DNA of 64,000 nucleotides from Luscinia megarhynchos. Taxonomy: Eukaryota > Chordata > Aves > Passeriformes > Turdidae. The stretch's first letter is position 1. Each line of letters begins with the position of its first letter. The stretch spans positions 23,347,320 to 23,411,319 of the forward strand of contig CM067569.1 in assembly GCA_034336665.1 (NCBI GenBank), in the 5' to 3' direction. The position numbers were made by a program, and so were the translations under genes. Positions 63,301 to 64,000 of the stretch are shown piece by piece. The notes under the pieces are model-generated. The model worked only from the letters and a program-made list of their open reading frames with translations, was not told where the DNA came from and did not search any database.

Positions 63301-64000
63301 AAAGCTCCTAACTGGAAATTAAATATTTTGCCTCTATTTTCTTATTTAAATTGGTTGAGATGATTTAGTAATGGTGTTGCTTTACAGCTGGCAGAAGGGC
63401 TTGTATTGTTGTGTCTTCCCAGTAGAAATAAACTTGTTTGTCCCAGCTTTACCCTATTTTCACTGCTACTGGCCTTACATGACCTTATTATGTAAAGCCA
63501 GATAGAATGTAAATATTATGACCAGTAGCAAGCACTATGTTATCAGCAGAGAATGCCAATAGTGAACTGTGTGTGTTTTCAGGAGTGGGATTTGAGGTGT
63601 TCTGCATTGTCAGTTTGTCTACACCCTCATTCTGGGGATGAGGGCTGAGTGGAGCTCTGTGTGGATGAGTCAGTGGAAGGGATATTTGCTCCACAGGAAA
63701 GTTGTCCTCCTATTGAACCTGCAGGCCAGGCAGGAAAAGCTGTGGATCAGTTCTTTTCTTCTAAAGGGTTTATACTAGTTGTCTCTGAAAATCTGGGGAA
63801 AGTTCATGCAAATAAATCAATTAATCCCTTGTTAGTACTAAGTTGTAAGTAAATACTTCATGTAGACTCATGAGAAATAAAATCAGGTTCAGGTTTTCAG
63901 AAAATTTTTAGCTTTTTTTTTAATGTGATTTAGTATGCAACAATTTATATCACAAAATACTTAGTATAAACCACTATGGATAACTAAATTGGTGGATGGT
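60383..64000. other. Noncoding DNA, nothing recognised
   Basis: AT-rich noncoding sequence to the end of the window. Open frames up to about 69 codons, no coding bias, no repeat family and no RNA gene recognised. Confidence 0.6.

Noticed and set aside
1..64000. tRNA, rRNA, CRISPR, operon, riboswitch or bacterial mobile elements
   Set aside because: None seen. Composition and repeats point to vertebrate nuclear DNA, where such prokaryotic systems do not occur.

Overview
The window reads as nuclear DNA of a bird, probably a songbird. It is AT-rich and almost free of long repeats. It is dotted with A/C- and G/T-rich low-complexity patches, and its few interspersed repeats match, from memory, long terminal repeats (LTRs) of songbird endogenous retroviruses. 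There is no operon structure and no long intact gene, and I recognise no RNA gene. It looks like intergenic or deep-intronic DNA. The species and the flanking genes cannot be read from the sequence.

Layout. 1-14 kb: plain noncoding DNA holding a diverged LTR (about 1367-1925, minus strand), a 29-base T run with a possible small retrocopy behind it (5807-6141), and a GC-rich island at 6.84-7.85 kb. The core of that island is a 42-bp minisatellite (about 6944-7660). A weak, possibly decayed coding block lies at 10.47-11.0 kb. 14.28-14.74 kb: the 3' end of a truncated endogenous retrovirus (internal tail, polypurine tract, LTR; minus strand). 15-26 kb: mostly featureless, with an unclassified GC-richer block at 23.0-23.4 kb. 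26.38-26.94 kb: a second LTR of the same family as the first, in the opposite orientation. 27-56 kb: noncoding, with low-complexity tracts, several perfect short palindromes and a few clusters of homeodomain, octamer or E-box motifs that could be enhancers.

56-60.4 kb is the most interesting part. Several short open blocks with protein-like composition sit next to splice-acceptor-like tracts. The best are 57683-57980 (minus; about 63% G+C at third codon positions where the window is mostly AT) and 58977-59311 (plus; two reading frames that join at a 5-base tandem duplication). Between them lies a perfect 11-bp-arm palindrome built around a consensus serum response factor (SRF) site, a CArG box. 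I assign no protein family to these blocks. They are candidates for unannotated exons, gene relics or chance. No working multi-gene system is visible.
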